Source of the DNA: Ceratodon purpureus
Lineage: Eukaryota; Streptophyta; Bryopsida; Pseudoditrichales; Ditrichaceae
Reading direction: 5' to 3'
DNA: 64,000 nt
Assembly (NCBI GenBank): GCA_014871385.1
Contig: CM026422.1
Coordinates: forward strand, 9,836,564 to 9,900,563
Shown: positions 10,368 to 22,183 of the stretch, in pieces
Position numbering within the stretch: the first letter of the stretch is position 1
Layout of the letters: every line of letters begins with the position of its first letter
Translations under genes and position numbers: made by a program
The notes under the pieces: model-generated
Told to the model about the DNA's origin: nothing
Seen by the model: the letters and a program-made list of their open reading frames with translations, nothing else
The model's database searches: none

Positions 10368-12824
10368 CTAGCCACTAGCTGGTGTAGTCTCGACGATGGC
10401 GATGTCCTTCGCTACTGGTCCCCCTGTGGTCGTGTCTGGTCCTATGGCCGTGACTGGTCCTGCTGCCTCTACGGACGTCGGAACTGTCCCCGAAGATGTC
10501 AATTCTGGTCCTAACTTCTCTCCCACTGAAGCTGCTACCACAGGGTCTGCCCCCGTAGTAAGGAAATCCCCCGGCGGACCGCTCTCCTCTTCAACCATTC
10601 CCTGCTCCTCATCCGACCAGTAGACGAATGTCGGATAAGCTTCCGCAAAACAAATCAGATACCTGTTTTGTCGATCTTGATCCTCATTGTAGGCTTGGAT
10701 TTCGTCTCCGACCTGTTTCTTGGTGGTCGCCAAGATGTGTCGTTGGAGTCCTTTGATGGCTGGAGTTGCACGACTGGTTGCCACCTCCAGTTGTCGCTTG
10801 AGCTCCTGGTTTTCAAGAGCCAGTTTGTCAAAGTCTCTAAGCCTGGCACTCAGAGCCATCTCCAGTTCTACCCTGCGGGTCTTCGTTTCCTCCATCTGCT
10901 CCCCCCTTACTGCCCATTCGGCCCTATCCTGGTGTTGTTTGTCCGTAAAGACCGCCAGCTGCCGTTGAGTCTCTGTCCAGGTGGCGGTGAGGTCCTTAAG
11001 TTCCTGGTCAGCAGACAGTAACCGTCCTTCCAACTCTTGTACCTTCCCCTCCAGGTCATGGTTGGCAACTAGCAGCTGCTCATAGGTTGGTTGCCGTTCC
11101 TCCTGCTCCTCCTGTCTCTGCTTGATACGTGCCGTCTCGGTCATAGCCCGCTCCAACTGCTCCATCAACCTACCCAAGTCCTCCACTACCCCAGTTTTCT
11201 CTAACCCTGTAGATGTAAACGCCCTTCCTAAGTTACGGGGGGCCAGTGCCTCAGTGGGTCGAGTATCTCTGTTCTCCTGCCCTTGTTTGTCCCTGACGGC
11301 TGCTTGCTCCGGCTCCCTTGTTGACTGCTGGGCTAGATCTATTGCCTTCCCCTTGATAACCTGCATCTCTGAGGTTCGTAAAGTCAGCAGGGTCTTAGAA
11401 ATCTCCCTTGGTGTGTCCCCCGGCTGCCCTTGAATTTCCTTCCTGGCCCTCTTCTTGGCTCTGGTTACCGGAGTCTTCCTATCGTCCGAATTGACTGCCC
11501 CCTTCTCTACCTCTTCGGCTTCCTTGGAATCAAGAGATTCCGAGGAACAGTCCTTATACTGGGGTCGATGATCCTGTTTCCTTAGTCGTTTGAGTGTGGC
11601 TCTCTGCCCCCTTGGTGTTTGGGGTCGTTGTCGTGGCTTGTTCTTCTTTCCTTTGGTGTTGTTCTTCTGGCCCGACGATGATGAAGATTGATGCTCTGCT
11701 CCTGCCCCTGGTCCCTCCTCTGTAGGTAGCGTCTGATCCGGTGCCCCCTTAACTCCCTCTTCACTGATCATATCCGGGGGTAGGTCTCCCACTGCCCTTA
11801 CTGGGGTCTTGTCTGGTTCTCCTTCACTGTCATCCTTCTCCTCCTCACTGTCCTGTTTTACTGCCGGCTCCACATACTGCTCCTGGTCTGGGAACCAATT
11901 CTTGAGGAGAGCATCGATGAGTTCTGCCCCCTTAATCTCTCTGGTCGGGCTGGTATGTACTCTGATCAGCATCCTCCTAAGGCTCGATAATATCAATGGC
12001 GCCCAGTTGTGATCTCCTCTCTTTACTGCCTGGTACATATTCTCCATCAATTCGTTGCTGGCGTACAAGGACTTCTTTTTCACGCACATAACCTCCACCA
12101 GAGCTTTGACCCTATCCTGATACGGCTCATCAAATCCGCTGATCCTGGTCCCATCTGTTTTGTGGTCGGCTTTGGTTAACCCGAACATCTTCATGTATTT
12201 TGGATCCAGGTCTCCACTCGCCTTTGGGACCTTAGATGTCTTCTTGCCTTCCATCCCTAAAGCTTGGGCAATCGTCCAGGCCGTGATTTCGACTGGTACC
12301 CCCCTAACTGTCGCCCTGATGGGTGTTGTGTAGTCGGCCTTCTCCCCCCTTTGATACTGGAAGCCTTCGACAAAGTCCGACACCAGTTCTGTTCTTGGCA
12401 CCGGCCAGGAGTATTCGTAGAATTCCCCCAAGCTAACCTGCTCCGCCCAAATGTCATCCTTCAACTCCCGCCAGCCCTTCCAGAACTCCATGGGGATGAA
12501 CGTCAGTTTTATCCTCCTCCTCCTCTTCTTCTCTATGGTCACCATCTTCGGTGCTCGGGCTAGGAGTGGAGTCGTCTTCCTTCTTGTGCTCCCCTCTACC
12601 TTCTGGATTCCTTCCACCTCTGGTCCCGGTTGCTGCTCCTCTTCCTCTGTTTGCTGAGTAGGTGGGGGCGGTGCATCCTCCCCTTCCTGCTGTTCCTCCA
12701 TTTGCTCCGGCCCTTCTGCTGCTCCTCTTTTTATGATATAGTCGTGCAAGGTCCCCTTTACCCCTGGTCTGCTAGCTGTTGCGTCCTCCTTCTGACCAGC
12801 GCTAGTACTTGCCATTCTATCCAT
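10368..12824 (-). CDS. Element A extra ORF after integrase (818 aa)
   Basis: An open frame between the pol region and the 3' LTR. It has a Gln/Glu-rich start, a basic block, then a conserved region with FIPMEFWKGW, WPVPRTELVSDFVEGF, TVRGVPVEITAWTIAQALG and DHNWAPLILSSLRRML, then acidic and basic low-complexity stretches and a long coiled coil in the last third. Element B carries a close homologue and element C a more distant one. The RG-x-P pattern and the following helix blocks resemble the LTR-encoded proteins at 3019, 24331 and 54220. No enzyme motif is seen. Position and layout match the extra ORFs of plant Tat/Ogre elements, whose roles are poorly known. Confidence 0.75.
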   Translation of the reverse strand: MDRMASTSAGQKEDATASRPGVKGTLHDYIIKRGAAEGPEQMEEQQEGEDAPPPPTQQTEEEEQQPGPEVEGIQKVEGSTRRKTTPLLARAPKMVTIEKKRRRRIKLTFIPMEFWKGWRELKDDIWAEQVSLGEFYEYSWPVPRTELVSDFVEGFQYQRGEKADYTTPIRATVRGVPVEITAWTIAQALGMEGKKTSKVPKASGDLDPKYMKMFGLTKADHKTDGTRISGFDEPYQDRVKALVEVMCVKKKSLYASNELMENMYQAVKRGDHNWAPLILSSLRRMLIRVHTSPTREIKGAELIDALLKNWFPDQEQYVEPAVKQDSEEEKDDSEGEPDKTPVRAVGDLPPDMISEEGVKGAPDQTLPTEEGPGAGAEHQSSSSSGQKNNTKGKKNKPRQRPQTPRGQRATLKRLRKQDHRPQYKDCSSESLDSKEAEEVEKGAVNSDDRKTPVTRAKKRARKEIQGQPGDTPREISKTLLTLRTSEMQVIKGKAIDLAQQSTREPEQAAVRDKQGQENRDTRPTEALAPRNLGRAFTSTGLEKTGVVEDLGRLMEQLERAMTETARIKQRQEEQEERQPTYEQLLVANHDLEGKVQELEGRLLSADQELKDLTATWTETQRQLAVFTDKQHQDRAEWAVRGEQMEETKTRRVELEMALSARLRDFDKLALENQELKRQLEVATSRATPAIKGLQRHILATTKKQVGDEIQAYNEDQDRQNRYLICFAEAYPTFVYWSDEEQGMVEEESGPPGDFLTTGADPVVAASVGEKLGPELTSSGTVPTSVEAAGPVTAIGPDTTTGGPVAKDIAIVETTPASG

Positions 12825-12950
12825 TCTTCCTCTTCCTCCTATTTGTTGGACCGTTTCCTCTTGTCCCCAATCCCTGAAGGTTAAGACTGACTTCTGCTGC
12901 CTATGGACTCGACTGCTCTCTTTTTTTCGCTCTTGGTTCTTCCAAATTTT

Positions 12951-13385
12951 CTACCTTCTAACTCCTACTCTCCTCTCTGTTCTCTTCGGATTTTTCCTCT
13001 GATTTTTTCTATGTTCTCTTTGCAAAGCCCTGATTCTTCGCCACTGTTCTATTCTCTCCCTAGCTGAGCTGTTTCGAACTGGAGATTGATCTAATTCTAA
13101 CTGAAAACCCCCCCAAAAACCCTGAACCTCTAGTGTCACCTGATCGTTTTGGAGTCGTCTTGCTCTTGTCAAATATCTCCGCCCTCCGTCCTCTTGTGAC
13201 TGTTCTTCGTCCTTGTAACTTTCTCGTAGCTGTTCTGCTCTGTACTCTTCGTTGCTCTCCACCCTTCCTCCGGTTAGGGTTTCTTCTTCAGGCCGGCTCC
13301 GAAGTTCTGCCCACTGCCTTCGCTGGTCCTCGTCCAGTCGCTGCCAATGCTCCTCTGCGACTCGCCTCTGGTTTTCTTCTTCCAC
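12951..13385 (-). CDS. Element A: charged linker region between pol tail and extra ORF
   Basis: A 144-codon, Glu/Arg/Gln-rich frame with no recognised domain. Similar text (EEHWQRLDEDQRRQ) occurs in element B near 31780, so it is a conserved part of this element family rather than a chance frame. Function unknown. Confidence 0.4.
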   Translation of the reverse strand: MEEENQRRVAEEHWQRLDEDQRRQWAELRSRPEEETLTGGRVESNEEYRAEQLRESYKDEEQSQEDGGRRYLTRARRLQNDQVTLEVQGFWGGFQLELDQSPVRNSSARERIEQWRRIRALQREHRKNQRKNPKRTERRVGVRR

Positions 13386-13475
13386 TTGATCACTCCGCTC
13401 GTCTTCGCCCTGTCTTCTTCGCTGCCCTGCTTCAGTTCGTTGCCCTTCTCCTCTTCTCTGCTGCTCGGGCCGCTG

Positions 13476-16400
13476 CTACTTCCCGCTCTTCAGCTCTTCC
13501 TGTGGCGCTCCAGCTGTGAGGTGCTGCTCCCGGGTTAGTCTTTGCTGCTCCTCTCGTCTCCGCCGCTGTTCGCCTTCTCCTTGTGCTCGATAGATGAGTT
13601 GCTGCCGTTGAGCTTCCTCGAGCTGTTGCTGCTGCGCCCCTTTGAGCTGCTGTCGCACCTCTCCGAGCTGCTGTTGCCGCGCTCCCTCGAGTTGCTGCTG
13701 GTGCGCCCCTTCTAGTTGCTGCTGCCGCGCTCCCTCGAGTTGCTGCTGCTGCGCTTCCTCGAGCTGCTGCTGCCGCGCCCCTTCTAGCTGCTGCTGCCGC
13801 GCCCCTTCTAGCTGCTGCTGCCGCGCTCCTTGTGTTTCTTCACCCCTTCGTCCCGTTCCTCGGTTCAAAACAAAAGAGTTGAAATGACTCCTCAGCTCCA
13901 CCCTATGCTCTCGGGTTTCCGTCCTCATCTCTCTGGTTTCATCCGGGTTGGATGAAATCAGTCGGTTTACTTCTCTCCGTTGAAACTGAATGGATGAGGG
14001 TTTCAGTTCGGATGAATTCCATCCTTTTTCTGTCTTAATGGGCCGCCCACTTAACCTTCCCTTCATCTTTACTTCTACCGGTACGGCCTCCATTACTCCA
14101 CAGCCTATTATTTCTAACCCTTCCTTCCCATTTGTTTTTTCTTTTTCTCTTTTCTCTTTAATTTTTTCGTTTTTCTTATTTTTCTCTTTTCCATTATTTT
14201 TTTCAATCACCTCCTTCATGTCTCCTCCCTTTGACTGCTGCCCTTCTTGTTGTTCATTTTTATTTATCTTTCGACTTTCACTTTTTTCCTCACTGTTTTC
14301 TTTGACCCTCTGCAGATTTACTGCTTCACTTTCTCCTTTTTCGCAGCTTTTTTCACTCTCTATCCCTGGATTTTCTAACCCTAACTGGACACTATCCCCC
14401 TTTTGCTCGTTGACCAGTCCTCTGGTCAAATGTGCTGGTGTCTTGGTTTCCACTATCCCTTTGTCATAAAATCTGTATGGTTTTAACTTATTAATATTTA
14501 CCAAGACTGGATCTGGTTCGAAATTTTTTACCTGGACCAGCAGAGCAGTGTTGTTGGGGAGCCTGTACTGGACCCTATAAGGTCCAAACCACCGACTTTT
14601 GAATTTCCCCACATGCTCCTTATGGCCCTTGGGATACCAAAGCACATAATCGCCTACTTGAAAATCCTTTCGCTTGTAGTGCTGCTGGCTCCAAAGTGCC
14701 CTGTTCCACTGCTTGGCTCCTACTGCTTCCTGGGCCTCCAGTCTTGAAGTGTCCATCTGCTCCAAATCCGCAATCGTGGCTGCCAACACCCTGGTTGGTG
14801 TATAATCTATTTCCGAGCTGGTCTTCCTCGTTGGTACTATATACTCTGTCGGCATTAACGGATGTAAGCCATAGACTAGTTGAAATGGTGTGTGACCTGT
14901 AGTAACCTTGTAAGCAGTCCTGTAGGAGAGCAGTACAGTATGAAGATGCTCATCCCAATCTGTTCGCCTGTCATTGACCAGCTTGCTCAGTAGGTGACCA
15001 ATCACCTTCTTTGTTGATTCAGCCTGCCCATTACCCTGAGGGTAATAGGTTGTTGATGTACGATGCTGGAGCAAAAAATGCTCCACCAGGTGTTCGATAG
15101 CCTCATTTATAAAATGAGAACCCTGGTCACTTACAAGTGTCAAAGGACACCCGTATCTTGAAAGGATCTGCTCATACAAAAACTTAGCAGTAACTGCTGC
15201 TGAATTGGTTTTTAGCGCCCTTGCCTCCACCCACTTAGTAGCATAATCTGTAGCCACCAGTATGTACCTGTTCCCTGTTCTGGATGCTGTGGGTTTAATG
15301 GGTCCGATAAAGTCCAATCCCCATTTCATAAATGGTTCTGCTGGCATACTGGCCACTAAGGTAGCTAAACCAGTATTTGCCATGCCTCCCACTCTCTGGC
15401 ATCTGTCACACGCCTTGCAGTATTCTGAAACATCCCGATGTATTGCTGGCCACCAGTATCCGGCGTCCAGTATCTTCCTGCTGGTGATATCTTGCGAAAA
15501 ATGACCACCTGCTACTCCATTGTGCATCTCCTTCATCACCACCTCTGCCTGCACTGGGTCCAGTACCCTCCTGACTACCAGATCATGTCCTCGCTTGTGC
15601 AGAACTCCCTGGACCAGTGTATAGGGCAGTGACTTCAGAATCAGCTTCCTCTGCTCCTCCTTAGACAAGTCTTGTCGTACAACACCAGATTTCAGGTAAG
15701 AACGTACATCCTCTAACCATTCTGGTTTAACATAAAACAAACTTGCATCCTTGGTCTGGTCCTCGACACCAGTTGCTGGTTCTCCGTTGGGCAGTCTTGA
15801 CATCGCATCTGCCACACCATGATTTTTCCCTGGCTTATACACCACTGTAAAATCGTATTCTTGAAACAGCAGTAGCCACCTTGCTATCCTTCCTGACACC
15901 TGCGGCTTATTAACCAGATACACCAGTGCCATATGGTCAACATAGAAAACAAACTTATTGCCCAGCAAATAATGTCTATACTTGTTTAGAGCATAAACCA
16001 TTGCCAAAGCTTCCCTTTCAGTAGTACTGTAGTTCCTCTCCGCAGAATTCAGCAGTCTACTAGCATAAGAAATGGGCTGGTCACACTTCCCTGTTGGATT
16101 CTGGGCCAGCATCACTCCTAATGCTATATTCGAAGCATCCGTATGCACATGGAACTCCAGGTCCCATCTTGGTGCAATGAGAATTGGCGCATTCTGGTAC
16201 TGCTCCTTGATTTTCTTCCATGCTTCTTCACACTGGTCGGACCAGATGAACTCCTCTGTCTTCCTCATGAGCCTGGTGATTGGCTCCATGATATGTGCAT
16301 ACGACCTAATGTAACACCTGTTAAACTGGGCAAACCCGTTAAAAACCTGGACATCTCCTGGTTTTTCTGGTCTAGGCATGTTCTCGTCTGCTTCAATTTT

Positions 16401-18146
16401 CTTAGGATCAGGAAATTTCCCTTCCTTTGACACAATGTGGCCCAGTATAATACCAGAGAAGACCAGTAGTAAACATTTCTCAGGATTTAGACTTATCCCA
16501 TACTCCCGGCATTTCTCAAAACACTTCCTCAGCTTGACCAGATGACTAATAATGTCACTGTATACACTAAAATCATCCAAAAACAATTTCATAAAATCAC
16601 CAATGAAATCACGAAAGGCCTTGTTTACTGCCCTTTGGTATGTAGGAGGTGCGTTTTCTAGCCCAAATGGCATGACTATCCACACAAATGCTCCCCAGTC
16701 TGTTACAAAAGCAGTCTTGTGCCGGTCCTCTGGTGCTATCTGAATCTGGTGGTACCCGGAGTACCCATCCAGAAACGAATACATCTCATGTCCTGCCACA
16801 GAATCCAACACTTCTTCAGTAAATGGCAATGGATACGGGTCCTTTTTAGTGGCAGCATTAAGTTTACGAAAGTCAATACAAATTCTCAATTTCCCATTCT
16901 TCTTAGGAACAATAACAATAGGGGATAACCAGGTAGCATCCTCTACTGGTGTAATGAATCCAGCCTGAAGCAGCTTATCCAAGTCCTGCTTCACAATACT
17001 GGCATAATTTGGATTCATGTGATATCTGGCCTGTTGGGATGGTGGGATATCCTTCTCCAACTCAATCCTGTGCTGTGCGATTGAGGGTGGAATACCCTTC
17101 AGGTCCTTATATGTCCAGGCAAATACATCCTTGAATTCCCTGAACAGAGCCTCTGCTTCAATAGCCTGTTCCGGACTAATGGCTGCATTAATCTTCAGAT
17201 ACTGGGGCTCCTCCTCTGTGCCAAGGTTAATTTTTCTCAACTGCTCCGACTCTGGTAAGGTCCAGGATGCTATCTTCAATTTCTTCACTTTTTCCCGGGC
17301 TGGTGTCTCATCCACTTCAATGTCGCCCTCCTCAAAGTTGTAGAAGTGGTCTGGGTAGGCTCGCTGTGATCCCCCCTCTTGTCCCTGGTCCTGGTCCTGG
17401 TTCTTTGTCGAGCTCTTGATGTCGTCCTGGTCCTTACTCTTGTCCTGGTCCTTGTTCTGCTCCATTCGAGGCAGAGTGACTGTCCCAACGGCCAGTAAGT
17501 CCTGCTCACTAGCTAACCACAAGGCTTCCTCCTCATCTGTCAGTCCTTCAGTAAAATTATAGCAGACTAGGACTTCAGGTAACTTAGGCCTGGGCCCCTT
17601 CCTCTGACTGACCGAGATAGTTTTTACAGTACCATTACCTCTGATGGTCACCAGATTGTTACCCCAATCGTGATTTACCTTAGCATCAATCAACCATGGT
17701 CTGCCTAGCAGCATACTATAGGCTTCGTTAACTTCTTTATTTTTAATAACAGTCAAGGTAATAAGGTAAGGAATACCGTGGATGTGAATTTTCACATTGC
17801 GAATCATCCCCACCGGGTCAACGGCGGTCTGGTCCGCCATTCTTAATCTGAAAGGAGCAGGCTGAGAGTCTTTGAGGCCCAGTCTTTTTCGCTCCTCCTC
17901 AGTTATCAAGTTCACACCTGATCCTCCATCCAGTAGGACATTCTCCAGAGTCCCATTGCCTATCTGCACAGTTAACACCGGCAGTTCTCTGTCAACATCA
18001 ATAGCCAGACTGCCTATTAAATCGGTCTTACCTGGTTGACTGGATGTTGGCTTCTTTCTTGGTGCTGACTCTGGCTGACTTTGCTGGTCTACTACCATTT
18101 CGGGGAATACGTGGGCCTTCACAAATTCTGTCAAATTAGGAGCCAT
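13476..18146 (-). CDS. Element A pol: protease, RT, RNase H, integrase
   Basis: A 1556-codon frame. Protease: [10 protein letters not shown] with the catalytic Asp at 73. Reverse transcriptase: about 370-560, with FLDDFSV (catalytic Asps 524-525). RNase [11 protein letters not shown] (669-677). Integrase: His/Cys finger ending CKACDRCQ (910-917), then D945, D1007 and E1043 (DD35E spacing), and a C-terminal [12 protein letters not shown] module. After integrase comes a long charged tail with a Q-rich tandem repeat near the end. All expected catalytic residues are visible. The domain order with integrase last is that of Ty3/gypsy. Confidence 0.93.
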   Translation of the reverse strand: MAPNLTEFVKAHVFPEMVVDQQSQPESAPRKKPTSSQPGKTDLIGSLAIDVDRELPVLTVQIGNGTLENVLLDGGSGVNLITEEERKRLGLKDSQPAPFRLRMADQTAVDPVGMIRNVKIHIHGIPYLITLTVIKNKEVNEAYSMLLGRPWLIDAKVNHDWGNNLVTIRGNGTVKTISVSQRKGPRPKLPEVLVCYNFTEGLTDEEEALWLASEQDLLAVGTVTLPRMEQNKDQDKSKDQDDIKSSTKNQDQDQGQEGGSQRAYPDHFYNFEEGDIEVDETPAREKVKKLKIASWTLPESEQLRKINLGTEEEPQYLKINAAISPEQAIEAEALFREFKDVFAWTYKDLKGIPPSIAQHRIELEKDIPPSQQARYHMNPNYASIVKQDLDKLLQAGFITPVEDATWLSPIVIVPKKNGKLRICIDFRKLNAATKKDPYPLPFTEEVLDSVAGHEMYSFLDGYSGYHQIQIAPEDRHKTAFVTDWGAFVWIVMPFGLENAPPTYQRAVNKAFRDFIGDFMKLFLDDFSVYSDIISHLVKLRKCFEKCREYGISLNPEKCLLLVFSGIILGHIVSKEGKFPDPKKIEADENMPRPEKPGDVQVFNGFAQFNRCYIRSYAHIMEPITRLMRKTEEFIWSDQCEEAWKKIKEQYQNAPILIAPRWDLEFHVHTDASNIALGVMLAQNPTGKCDQPISYASRLLNSAERNYSTTEREALAMVYALNKYRHYLLGNKFVFYVDHMALVYLVNKPQVSGRIARWLLLFQEYDFTVVYKPGKNHGVADAMSRLPNGEPATGVEDQTKDASLFYVKPEWLEDVRSYLKSGVVRQDLSKEEQRKLILKSLPYTLVQGVLHKRGHDLVVRRVLDPVQAEVVMKEMHNGVAGGHFSQDITSRKILDAGYWWPAIHRDVSEYCKACDRCQRVGGMANTGLATLVASMPAEPFMKWGLDFIGPIKPTASRTGNRYILVATDYATKWVEARALKTNSAAVTAKFLYEQILSRYGCPLTLVSDQGSHFINEAIEHLVEHFLLQHRTSTTYYPQGNGQAESTKKVIGHLLSKLVNDRRTDWDEHLHTVLLSYRTAYKVTTGHTPFQLVYGLHPLMPTEYIVPTRKTSSEIDYTPTRVLAATIADLEQMDTSRLEAQEAVGAKQWNRALWSQQHYKRKDFQVGDYVLWYPKGHKEHVGKFKSRWFGPYRVQYRLPNNTALLVQVKNFEPDPVLVNINKLKPYRFYDKGIVETKTPAHLTRGLVNEQKGDSVQLGLENPGIESEKSCEKGESEAVNLQRVKENSEEKSESRKINKNEQQEGQQSKGGDMKEVIEKNNGKEKNKKNEKIKEKREKEKTNGKEGLEIIGCGVMEAVPVEVKMKGRLSGRPIKTEKGWNSSELKPSSIQFQRREVNRLISSNPDETREMRTETREHRVELRSHFNSFVLNRGTGRRGEETQGARQQQLEGARQQQLEGARQQQLEEAQQQQLEGARQQQLEGAHQQQLEGARQQQLGEVRQQLKGAQQQQLEEAQRQQLIYRAQGEGEQRRRREEQQRLTREQHLTAGAPQEELKSGK
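13613..13832 (-). repeat. Tandem repeat encoding QQQLEGAR units
   Basis: About nine copies of a 24-base unit (minus-strand sense encodes QQQLEGAR and near variants, some changed to EEAQ or GEVR), within the pol tail. The plus strand reads gctgctgctgccgcgc. The units are imperfect but in frame, as expected of recent slippage expansion in a coding tract. A coiled coil or Gln-rich helix is likely. Confidence 0.8.
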
Positions 18147-18155
18147 CTTCAGGAG

Positions 18156-21100
18156 CTATCCTAGTGAGACTGTGATGGGACTGTCCAGTATTTTTCTTCC
18201 AACTACAGTTGCATAGTGCTGCTCCTGGTTGTTCTCTGTACTGGTCCCCCCTTGTGCCCCCAATTCCTGCTCGACGGTCTCGGTGTTGTAGGCTAGTGTA
18301 TCTGAGTCTGGGAATCCTGCCCACTCATTATCCAGCACTTCACCATCTCCTTCCTTCTCTGCTGTTTTTAAAGTCGCCCTGAGTCTTTCTGCTTCTGCCT
18401 TCTCCTGCTCAGCTTGAAGCTCAATTTCCTTCAAGGTTTCTAACATCGAATTCCTGATTTTCTCTTCCTCCTGCCAGTCCTCCTTCGTTCTGGCCTTCCT
18501 TGGTTCAGGTTCCCTTGATTCATCCTGGATAGGTAACAGTCCTGCCTTCAGCCTCTGGGCTCTGGTCATGGTAGCTACCCCCACTGACTCTTCAGGTTCT
18601 TCTATTAGCTCAATCTCCACGTTACTGACATGGTGATCGTGCTTTTTGTCGGTCTTCTCTTGGTCTGCCAAAAACTGGTCCCATTGTGCCTTCTTGGGGC
18701 AGTTCCAGCTTCTGTGATCTACTCCTCCACACAAGAAACAACTTGGTGGTTGATCACCATAACTCCTTTGTTGGCTGCTGCCTGCCCTGGGATTAGGTGG
18801 TCGCTGGTATCCTTGGTTGTAACTGTAGGTTCGTGCTGGTTTAGAAGCAGAGACTACATTGACACCAACATGATATTCCCCTTCCTTCTTCGCACCTGAC
18901 CCTCTCTGGTTAGCTGGGTTGTACCAACAGTTCTTATCCTCATGGCCCAGCTTCTTACAAATACCACAGGCTTTCCTTGGAGCCTCCTGGTCTGGTTCCT
19001 TCCTGGTCACTGTGGCTGCCTTACTGCTGGTATCTACTTTCTTCACCTCGATCTTAGTGGGTTTACCACTAGAATCAGTGCAGTTCTCCTCACATCTCAA
19101 GGCTGCATCCACCAACTCTGTCAAACTCCTGACTGGTGCGACACTGGTGGTGATCTTGATATACTCCAGTAGTCCTGCTCGAAAGTTAGTGATCCTGAAC
19201 CCTTCTCCTGGATCAGATTGCAGACATTTAATTAATGTCATAAACCGATCATAGTAGTCCTGTACCTTCTCTCTGTCCCCTTGTTTGAAGGACTTCAATT
19301 CCCTGTATACTGCCTCGTCAGTAGTCTGGTCTCGGTACCTCCTCCTGAAAGCAGCTTTAACATCCTCCCATGAGCAGTAGACATGGTTCTCCAGGAAATT
19401 CTCATACCATGCACCAACTTTGTCCAGCAAAGTGGTACCCATCAGGTTGATTATCACCTGCTCATCAGTTTCTCCGTTGTGCCATAGGGTCCTCTCAAAC
19501 TGCCGTATATGGGCATCTGGATTCGTCCCTTCCTTGTACTTCGTGTAGGTCAGCGGCTTCCTTTGTGCCACAAGAACTGGTCCTGTCATTGGGGGTACTC
19601 TGGGTCTAGCAGCTGGTGGGTAGGCTGGTGGACCATGCCTCACTGGATAACTGCTGTCCGCTGTATCCCCTGGTACTCCTATTCCTGCAGGTGGCCTAGT
19701 ATCATATGGCATCCCTCTCATTATCTCCACTGGTCTTCTGTATCCTGTTCCTGCATCGGGAACTCCTGCTCCGGCTTCTGCTCCTCCGCTTGGCCAGTAT
19801 GCAGTTCTGTTGACTTCTGGTCTGTACTCATCACCTGTGAGGTGATCCACATAAGTAGAATGTACTCCTCCTCCTCCTGTTGGGCTCACCCGAGTCCTCG
19901 AGGTTGGGAAATGATCTGTCCCTGGCCTTCCTGGTATAGCAGATGTGATGTAGGGTGCTCCCATCAATTCTGCTTCTCTCATTTGACCTGGTCTGTCCCC
20001 CTGGACCACTGATTGGTCATATGCTGCCCACGGATCCGCCCTTGGTTTGGCCTAGAGCTTCTGGCTCTCTTCCCTCAGTATCTCCTGCCATTTGTAAAGG
20101 GTCGCCTGCCGGGCAGCTTCCTCCTTCTTATTCTGATCCTCCAATCTCTGTGCTTCTTGTAACAAACGCAGGGCCTCCTGTCTTAACAGGTCCTGCTGCA
20201 TTGCTTCTTTTCTCTCTGCTGCCTGCTTCATTTCCTCCCTTTTTTGAGTCTCCTGCCAGGTTCTAAGAGCCTCCTGTCTCTGCTTCTCCTGGTCCTGCTC
20301 TTCCAGTTTCTTTGTTTCCTGCCATAGTTTCATGGCTTCCTTCAGTTTGATCTCCTCTCGATTCTTCTCTTCCCAAGCCTCCATGGTTTCTCTGAACCTA
20401 GCTGCCTGGCCTAGCTCCTCCATCTGCCTCCTGTATAGGTCCTCCGTTGCCTGCTGGTTTCTTCGTTCTCTTTCTGCCTGCCTTCTAGCCTGCTGTCGAG
20501 CCTTTAGCTCCTCCAGCTGTCTTCTGTCCTCCTCATCTTCCTCCAGCTCCATTCCTTGGAACTGCTCTTGTGCAAAATGTACCACTGGTCTCCTGGGATT
20601 CACCTGTGCTGGCTTACCCGTTTTGTACATCTCTGACAGTGCTGCTGCTCCTGTCTGGATTCTATCTCCAGTGTGAACCTCTTCCAATTTCTTCTTCAGC
20701 GTTTCCAATGTCTCCACCAAATCACCTGGTGTCTTCTCCCCTGGTTTTGGTGTGTCTGGTCTGCTGCCTCCTTTCTTTTCCTCCTCCTGGTAATGGTCGT
20801 ATGCTGATGCCATTCTGGTCTGGGGGTTCCAGCAATGCTGTGTGTCTCCTTCACCTGGCCTTGGGAATTCTCTCCTGCTGGTCCTGGGTGATAGTGGATG
20901 TCCCTCATACTTCCGAATTTCTTCCTCATCCTCCTGCCAATTCTTGAAGCTTGGGCCAGGTTCTCCTCTTGCTGACCCTGTCCTCCTGCTTATTCCAAGT
21001 ATTGTCTCCTGGCTCGAATTTTCTCCTACCAGGTCCATATCAATCAGGTCCCCGGTTCTCCCCTTTGCTATGCTTTCTTCTGAACTTAATTGTCCTCCCA

Positions 21101-21218
21101 TTGGTTTTCCTACTTCTGCTGCTGCTCTTTGCTCCCTGAGTTCGTATCTTGCCAACCGTTCTGCTGCTTGTCTCCTGGCTATCTCTTCCTTGTCCCACCC
21201 TGGGTATTCTCTATCCAT
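18156..21218 (-). CDS. Element A gag region
   Basis: Two neighbouring frames make up the gag region. The upstream part (20052-21218) is a highly charged, Glu/Gln/Arg-rich coiled-coil-like stretch that includes LIDMDLVGEN, a motif kept as LIDMEVEND in element C. The downstream part (18156-20009) has the retrotransposon capsid core (KYKEGTNPDAHIRQFE ... WYENFLENH ... VQDYYDRFM) and two zinc knuckles (CGICKKLGHEDKNC and CFLCGGVDHRSWNC). Together they would package element RNA in a virus-like particle. Confidence 0.88.
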
Positions 21219-22183
21219 TGCAGTACAGTTTTGCTGCTCTTCCCTTGGTACTCCCTGGTCAGGTGTTCTACTGGTCCGGCTGGTGTCTCCTGTAACTGAG
21301 TCTGCTTCTCCAAAACTTCCGGGTAGGTGCTGTCGGCTCCTGTCCTCAGCCCTCCTCTGGTCTGTTGAATGCTAGTCCTGCTGTTTCTTGGTTTCTGCCC
21401 AGTCCATCCCTTTGCCACCTTTCCACTCCGGTTCCTTAAGGGACTGTCAGTCTTTTACTGTCCTACTCTAGATAGTTTCATGCCCTTAGTTTTGCAAGTT
21501 CTAGCATAGTCCTAGTTTTTCAAGCTTTCATACATTACAGTTTTGCAAGCTTCTAACCCCCAGTTGTCTCCTGGTTCTTTACTGTCCATTCATTTTTGTT
21601 TTTAACTTTTCCATTTTTCCCATTTTCCCATTTTCTGCTTAAGCCAATTACTGTTTTCTTAACCCTTTTTTACTGTTTGCAGTTTTTCCCCTTATTCCCA
21701 CTGTTACCTTTACTATTCGGCCATTAGTTACTGATTTCGCAAATTTTTGATTTTACTGCTACTTTTTACTATTCGACTGTCTTTTACTGGATAGTAACTT
21801 TTTAATTTTTTTAAACTGCTACTGTTTACTGCTGGTTTCTTCACCCAACCTACTGTCCCTTTTTCTTACTGCCTGAATGCACAGTAGTTTGAAACATACC
21901 TGGATACTGTCAACTATCCCCCCTCGGCTGTGGAGCTGTCCTCAGCTCCTGCAGATGTTGACGGTCCTGCCACTGGCTCCTCCACCCGAACTTCTGAAAC
22001 TGAATCTGCTCGCAGCCACGTACTGAGCTTCGGCTGCCTTGTGTGACGAATCCTTTGACTGTGATCTGAAACGTGAATCCCGTGCCTCGGCCACTATGCC
22101 TGTAGATCTGGTCCACCCTTGTCCTAGGTATGTACAGATTCGCAGCCAGAGATTCTGGTCCGTTCTTAATGCATGGTCACCAA
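21219..22183 (-). other. Element A leader (untranslated)
   Basis: AT-rich DNA with frequent tttactg phrases between 21450 and 21900 and no long frame. It lies between the 5' LTR and gag and probably holds packaging signals, which I cannot identify. Confidence 0.5.
22168..22183 (-). promoter_or_regulatory. Element A candidate primer binding site
   Basis: On the minus strand TTGGTGACCATGCATT directly follows the 5' LTR. Element C has TTGGCGACCATGCTTT at the same place. The first bases fit the CCA end of a tRNA, but I cannot assign the tRNA; the start TGGCGACC would fit an arginine tRNA. Confidence 0.5.

Noticed and set aside
12264-12884. Plus-strand frames opposite the element A extra ORF
   Set aside because: Antisense shadows without domains.
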